From: Plumapathes pennacea | Lineage: Eukaryota; Cnidaria; Anthozoa; Antipatharia; Myriopathidae | Length of the DNA: 64,000 bases | NCBI GenBank assembly: GCA_964036295.1 | Contig: OZ038469.1 | Location: 9,130,067 to 9,194,066, forward strand | Reading direction: 5' to 3' | In this document: positions 62,475 through 64,000 of the stretch, piece by piece | Layout of the letters: each line of letters opens with the position of its first letter | How positions within the stretch are numbered: the first letter of the stretch is position 1 | Position numbers and translations under genes: made by a program | Notes under the pieces: generated by a model | The model's database searches: none | What the model was told of the DNA's origin: nothing | What the model saw: the letters and a program-made list of their open reading frames with translations, nothing else

Positions 62475-63858
62475 ACATAAACTCTGGTGTGATATAGAGA
62501 TTTCCGCCACTGAGAAATATCGTATCTGAACACACGTAAAAATACGATATATTTACGTGTGTTAATATCAGCCAAGCAGTGATCTTGTGTGGCAAGCCAA
62601 ACAGGACAAAAGTGTAACGAGTTTTGAATCACTATACGAGAATTAGAATCCACTATACGAGAATTAGAATCCACTATACGAGCATTAGAATCCACTATAC
62701 GAGCATTAGAATCCACTATACGAGAATTAGAAATTACTATACGAGAATTAGAAATCACCATACGAGAAATTAGAATCCACTATACGAGAATTAGAAACCA
62801 CCATACGAGAATTAGAAACCATACGAGAATTAGAAATCACCATACGAGATAGAAACCACTATATGAGAATTAGATTCCACTATACGAGAATCAGAAACCT
62901 CTATACGAGAATTAGAAAAGGAAATCACTATGCGAGAATCAGTAGTCATCATACGAGAATTAGAAAATCACCATACGAGAATAATTGAAATCACTATGCC
63001 AGAATATCGATCGATCTTGAGCCAGCGATGTACAAGGAGTCAGCGCAAACACAAAGAATGAAATGGCGGACGGACTAAGTCCACAGCTTGCGACTAAATA
63101 CAGGAATTGCACTGGATCACGATTGGACGATATAAATAGCATAATGGTTGCGCAAGTCAGATTACGTAATTCACGAATGTGATGTGAACATTTGATTCGG
63201 CTTGTGAAATATCAAACACATATATACTCTGGTATATTTTTGAAAGTAATGTTTTACGGTTTGGGTGACGACGGCCTGTTCTTTTCCGAACCGGATCCTT
63301 GTAGCACCGTGAAAACTCATTTCACTCGATTAATTTGTGTTTGACTGTTGTAGCACCGTGACAACTCATTACACTCGATCAATTTATGTGTTTGACTGCT
63401 CAAACAGTTTGCTGTAACTTTGTGAAGTTGCGAAGGTGGTTTATAGTGAGACTGTTGGCGAGACTATAGAAATGTTAGCGTCGTTGAAGTCGGTGCGATT
63501 CCCGTATTTATACGTTGACACTCTAAATATGATTTAAATTATTCTCGTATGGTGATTTCTAATTCTCGTATGACGACTTCTAATTCTCTTATAATGATTT
63601 CTGATTTTCGCATAGTGATGTTCTTTTCTAATTCTCATATAGTGGTTTCTAGTTCCCGCATGACGATTCTAATTCTCGTATGGTGGTTTCTGATTCTCGT
63701 ATGGTGATTTCTAATTCTCGTATAGTGGATTCTAATTCTCGTATAGTGATTCAAAACTCGTTACACTTTTGTCCTGTTTGGCTTGCCATAATCTTGCATG
63801 TTTTTGCATTTCTTAGTGGCGGAAATCTTTGTATCACACCAGAGTTTATGAAATAAAT
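62475..63858. mobile_element. Large foldback structure with inverted minisatellite arms
   Basis: The left arm (CTCTGGTGTGATA, TTTCCGCCACTGAGAAAT, then CTATACGAGAATTAGAATCC units at 62630-63000) is mirrored on the right by GATTCTAATTCTCGTATAG units (63540-63760) and ATTTCTTAGTGGCGGAAAT. The central 540 bp is unique. It lies in NEK9 intron 12. Confidence 0.8.
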
Positions 63859-64000
63859 AGAATAATACACGAACGCTGGGAGATATGAAATTTCATTGTT
63901 CGCTTCGCTCACTCGTGAGATATCGAGATGAACACTCGAAGATAAATTTCATCCATGTATTATTCTCTATTTATTGTATATTTATATTTCGAAATGCTAA

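Noticed and set aside
62630-63000. Regular short repeats reminiscent of a CRISPR array
   Set aside because: The units are nearly contiguous, without unique spacers, and lie in an animal gene intron; it is a minisatellite.

Overview
The window is metazoan nuclear DNA, most likely from a cnidarian such as an anthozoan. It is AT-rich and intron-rich, and full of small DNA transposons, tRNA-derived SINEs, Helitron-like copies and a Ty3/gypsy remnant. The organism is inferred from the style of the repeats and from protein similarity to human sequences that I remember; no search was run.

Two protein-coding genes stand head to head. On the minus strand, positions 46339 down to 3506 carry what looks like a complete exportin-5 gene (XPO5, the RanGTP-dependent exporter of pre-miRNA and other structured RNA). 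I could place 38 coding exons. All splice phases agree, the coding length is 3663 nt, and the predicted protein has 1220 residues against 1204 in human. On the plus strand, the gene beginning at 46694 and running off the right edge is NEK9 (NIMA-related kinase 9). Twelve exons encode the whole protein kinase domain and the first strand of the RCC1 propeller. The two start codons are 354 bp apart, so the genes probably share a divergent TATA-less promoter. Both ATGs lie inside AAnATGGCGG motifs.

The rest is introns, and the introns are largely mobile DNA. Positions 1-3505 lie downstream of XPO5 and hold a Helitron-like fragment and a 56-bp minisatellite. At 3.5-15 kb are the last XPO5 exons with several MITEs and two elements of about 2.6-3 kb. 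At 17.5-23 kb is a nest of Helitron-like copies around exons 26 and 27. At 28-33 kb are palindromic MITEs and a 2.7 kb element with roughly 400 bp terminal inverted repeats. At 40.6 kb is a hammerhead-ribozyme-like motif. At 41.4-43.1 kb is a TTAA-flanked element touching a splice donor, and at 44.4-46.0 kb an element with inverted minisatellites. The NEK9 introns hold a degenerate gypsy pol gene (50.4-52.9 kb) broken by a SINE and two MITEs, a Helitron-like copy (60.0-61.7 kb) and a large inverted minisatellite structure (62.5-63.9 kb).

The strongest points for follow-up are a candidate U12-type AT-AA intron in XPO5, transposon ends lying directly at two XPO5 splice sites, a pair of inverted Helitron copies bracketing XPO5 exon 26, and the Penelope-type hammerhead motif.
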